From: Burkholderiales bacterium RIFCSPLOWO2_02_FULL_57_36
GTDB taxonomy: Bacteria; Pseudomonadota; Gammaproteobacteria; Burkholderiales; Burkholderiaceae_D
Reading direction: 5' to 3'
Length of the DNA: 64,000 nt
Assembly: GCA_001770855.1 (NCBI GenBank)
Contig: MESE01000148.1
Location: 40,520-104,519, forward strand
In this document: positions 62,422-64,000 of the stretch, one piece after another
How the letters are laid out: every line of letters begins with the position of its first letter
How positions within the stretch are numbered: position 1 is the first letter of the stretch
Position numbers and translations under genes: made by a program
The notes under the pieces: model-generated
Databases searched by the model: none
The model's input: only the letters and a program-made list of their open reading frames with translations
Told to the model about the DNA's origin: nothing

Positions 62422-63186
62422 ATGATCAATCATTTCGCTACCCATGAACGATACGCACTGTGGTTCATTCTTGCCGTCATCGGCATTGGTCTTTTTTTGC
62501 CGGCAATCCATCAGCCTGAGAGTTATCACCACTTCGCGGATCAGCGCTCCTGGAATGCCATTCCAAATTTCGCCGATGTCGTTTCCAATCTGATTTTTAC
62601 CGCAGCCGGAGCCATCGGCCTGTATAAGTTGAGAGGCCTTCCTGATGCGATGCAAAAGGTAAGCTTGCCTCTTTCCGTTTTCTTCGGCGGCCTGCTACTG
62701 ACAGGCGTTGGGTCAGCTTATTATCATTGGGCTCCCAGCGCACAAACCATTCTGGTGGACCGGTTGCCCATGGTTTTCGCGTTCGCGGGGGTGATCGGGA
62801 CGTTCCTGGCGCAGCGAGTGTCAGCCCGCATGGGGCTATTTGGCTTGATAGCAGGATTGGTGGTTGGTAGCGCGGGGTTGGCGGGTTCTGCCATTACAGG
62901 AAATCTCACGCTGTATCTGGCCTTGCAATTCGGTGGGTTGGCTGGAATTGCGACGGGGCTTTTTCTTCTTAAAAATACCGATGACCATCTTCCCTGGTGG
63001 ACGCTCATCGGCTGGTATGCACTGGCAAAGGCGCTCGAACTTGGCGATCATCTGGTGTGGGAGTTGACGCAGCACATGGTGTCTGGCCATACACTGAAAC
63101 ACATCGCGGCGGGGATGGCTGGAATGGTGCTTTTGCGCGCGTTATCCGGTACATCCAATCGAGTCGCATGCAGGATTGCCGCTTGA
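62422..63186 (+). CDS. Alkaline-ceramidase-like (CREST superfamily) membrane hydrolase
   Basis: This 254-residue protein has about seven predicted helices. It carries FADVVSNLIFTAAG (compare the VSNLI segment of alkaline ceramidases). Ser98, His102 and Asp113 occur in GSAYYHW and VDRLPM with the same +4 and +11 spacing as Ser77, His81 and Asp92 of human ACER3, and a closing HxxxH (His223, His227) is present in SGHTLKH. These five residues form the zinc site of that enzyme. The predicted activity is a membrane amidase acting on a lipid amide; whether on ceramide is unknown. No sphingolipid genes are in the window. Neighbours are the Ehu importer and a MarR regulator. Confidence 0.7.
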   Translation: MINHFATHERYALWFILAVIGIGLFLPAIHQPESYHHFADQRSWNAIPNFADVVSNLIFTAAGAIGLYKLRGLPDAMQKVSLPLSVFFGGLLLTGVGSAYYHWAPSAQTILVDRLPMVFAFAGVIGTFLAQRVSARMGLFGLIAGLVVGSAGLAGSAITGNLTLYLALQFGGLAGIATGLFLLKNTDDHLPWWTLIGWYALAKALELGDHLVWELTQHMVSGHTLKHIAAGMAGMVLLRALSGTSNRVACRIAA

Positions 63187-63268
63187 ACCGGCGCCCAGGA
63201 ACTGGTTTTCACGCGAATGACCCGATGTGCCGCGGCGCTCGAATCGCGATAAAGGCATTGCGACGATT

Positions 63269-63715
63269 TCAAATTTTCCTACTGCGTCGTGCATCCTCAA
63301 AACTGGATTTCAACCGGCCGAGCTCGCGCTCCAGTCTGGCGAAATCATCATCGCTATAGTGCAGGAATGGTTGTTTGCAATATTGCGTATGGGCGGGGAA
63401 GACACGTTCGAATTCGCGTTCTCCCGCCTCTGTCAGCTGCACGATGGTACTGCGCCGGTCTTCGGTCTGCACAACGCGCCTGACCAATCCCTTGGCTTCG
63501 AGCCGGTCCACCACCCCGGTCAATGTGCCCTTGGTGATCAGGGTTTTTTCACCCAGTTCCTTGAACGACATGCCGGACGTGTTGCCCAGCGTGGCGATGA
63601 TGTCGAACTGCGACGGCGTCAGGCCGACGCTGCGCACATGGCTTTCTGAAAACTGCTCGAAAGCTTGATAGCACTGCGCCAACAGGCGGATACTGCGAAA
63701 AAATCGTTCTGCCAT
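63269..63715 (-). CDS. MarR-family transcriptional regulator
   Basis: This 148-residue winged-helix protein has LTPSQFDIIATLGNTSGMSFKELGEKTLITKGTLTGVVDRLEAKGLV as its DNA-binding core, seen here as TPSQFDIIATLG, LITKGTLTGVVDRL and the wing QTEDRRSTIVQLTEAGE. The ligand is unknown. It is convergent with the ceramidase-like gene and in tandem with the yceI gene, 92 bases downstream of the latter across a strong inverted repeat. The likeliest targets are itself and the neighbouring yceI gene. Confidence 0.88.
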   Translation of the reverse strand: MAERFFRSIRLLAQCYQAFEQFSESHVRSVGLTPSQFDIIATLGNTSGMSFKELGEKTLITKGTLTGVVDRLEAKGLVRRVVQTEDRRSTIVQLTEAGEREFERVFPAHTQYCKQPFLHYSDDDFARLERELGRLKSSFEDARRSRKI

Positions 63716-63765
63716 GGATTGGGAGTTAGAGAGAATGCAGGAAGGTTAGCGTTGGTTGCATGACA

Positions 63766-63797
63766 AGCCGGTTCGGGTATCGATGCCCGAACCGGCT
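63766..63797 (-). terminator. 12-bp stem-loop between yceI and the MarR gene
   Basis: AGCCGGTTCGGG (63766-63777) and CCCGAACCGGCT (63786-63797) form a perfect 12-bp GC-rich stem with an 8-base loop, 11 bases after the yceI stop on the minus strand. The T-run on that strand is weak (CTTGTCATG), so termination may be partial. Confidence 0.6.
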
Positions 63798-63807
63798 CAG
63801 CATTGAT

Positions 63808-64000
63808 TTAATCCGCCCGCACCGCCTCCACCTGAATCGCCAATTTCACGTCCGGCGAAAAGCGCGGCAGTCCGTAGTTCAACCCAAAGTCCGAGCGCTT
63901 GAACTCACCGCTCGCATCCGCCCCGCACACTTCGCGCTTGAGCATCGGGTGCATGATGCACTTGAACTTGCTGATCGTCAGCACCACCGGCTTGGTCACG
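63808..64000 (-). CDS. YceI-family protein, 3' end only
   Basis: The last 63 codons of a gene that runs off the right edge of the window. The sequence CIMHPMLKREVCGADASGEFKRSDFGLNYGLP (shown here as MLKREVCGADASGEFKRSDF) and the ending DVKLAIQVEAVRAD match the C-terminus of YceI proteins, periplasmic lipocalin-like beta-barrels that bind isoprenoid-type lipids. The two cysteines are a feature of one YceI branch. The apparent start at the window edge is internal, so the true start lies outside. Confidence 0.8.
   Translation of the reverse strand, partial: VTKPVVLTISKFKCIMHPMLKREVCGADASGEFKRSDFGLNYGLPRFSPDVKLAIQVEAVRAD

Noticed and set aside
62014..62655. Minus-strand frame spanning the ehuA end and the ceramidase-like gene
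   Set aside because: It overlaps two supported plus-strand genes, has no homology I recognise and ends in antisense to the EhuA C-terminus.
1..64000. CRISPR arrays, tRNA or rRNA genes, prophage or complete insertion sequences
   Set aside because: Reading through the intergenic regions I found no regularly spaced repeats, no tRNA-like cloverleaf with CCA end, no rRNA-like stretch and no transposase or integrase gene. A tRNA scan would be needed to exclude a diverged tRNA.

Overview
The window is chromosomal DNA with moderately high GC, tightly packed genes and no rRNA, tRNA, CRISPR array, prophage or intact insertion sequence that I can see. Gene content and order point to a betaproteobacterium of the Burkholderiales, most likely the Oxalobacteraceae (Herminiimonas/Collimonas/Herbaspirillum relatives). 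The supporting neighbourhoods are BPSS1780-family protein–thrB–DUF2782–LOG–polA, recG–oxyR, queA–tgt–yajC–secD–secF, pilT/pilU divergent from yggS–proC, and ispA–dxs behind xseB. This taxonomic placement is inference.

Layout. 1–2.6 kb: thiamine genes thiS-thiG-thiD-thiE. 2.6–9.3 kb: a dapA-type synthase, uvrD helicase, and a minus-strand run (membrane protein, thrB, DUF2782, LOG-type hydrolase). 9.3–15.4 kb: polA, a Tat-exported dienelactone hydrolase, a ZIP metal transporter and a membrane diguanylate cyclase, followed by a 268-bp element with 30-bp terminal inverted repeats. 15.7–18.6 kb: a compact minus-strand operon of Rieske oxygenase, DMT permease and mercaptopyruvate sulfurtransferase. 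19–22.3 kb: CHASE2 adenylate cyclase, SH3 protein and M48 protease. 22.6–27.2 kb: xseB-ispA-dxs, folE2 and a cobalamin adenosyltransferase. 27.4–33.8 kb: an FAD-linked D-2-hydroxyacid dehydrogenase, a LysR regulator and glycolate oxidase glcDEF. 34–41 kb: a possible 33-residue membrane peptide, a second diguanylate cyclase of the same architecture, pilU/pilT, yggS-proC, a LysE-type exporter and ubiA.

41–45.4 kb: the sn-glycerol-3-phosphate importer ugpBAEC behind a Pho-box-like repeat. 45.4–48.5 kb: oxyR and recG, separated by 80 bp containing a run of nine G. 48.7–54.3 kb: queA-tgt and yajC-secD-secF, closed by a strong terminator. 54.4–62.2 kb: an accessory osmoadaptation block made of a MarR regulator, ectABCD for ectoine and hydroxyectoine synthesis, a MarC-family membrane protein and an EhuBCDA-type ABC importer. 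62.4–64 kb: a membrane protein carrying the complete alkaline-ceramidase (CREST) metal-site pattern, a MarR regulator and the 3' part of a yceI gene cut by the window edge.

Functionally, most of the window is housekeeping. The parts most worth following up are the ectoine synthesis-plus-uptake block with its probable operator, the bacterial ceramidase-like protein, the MITE-like element, the Rieske–permease–sulfurtransferase operon, the cyclase–SH3–protease operon and the small protein at 33975. I did not find a clearly unprecedented multi-gene system.
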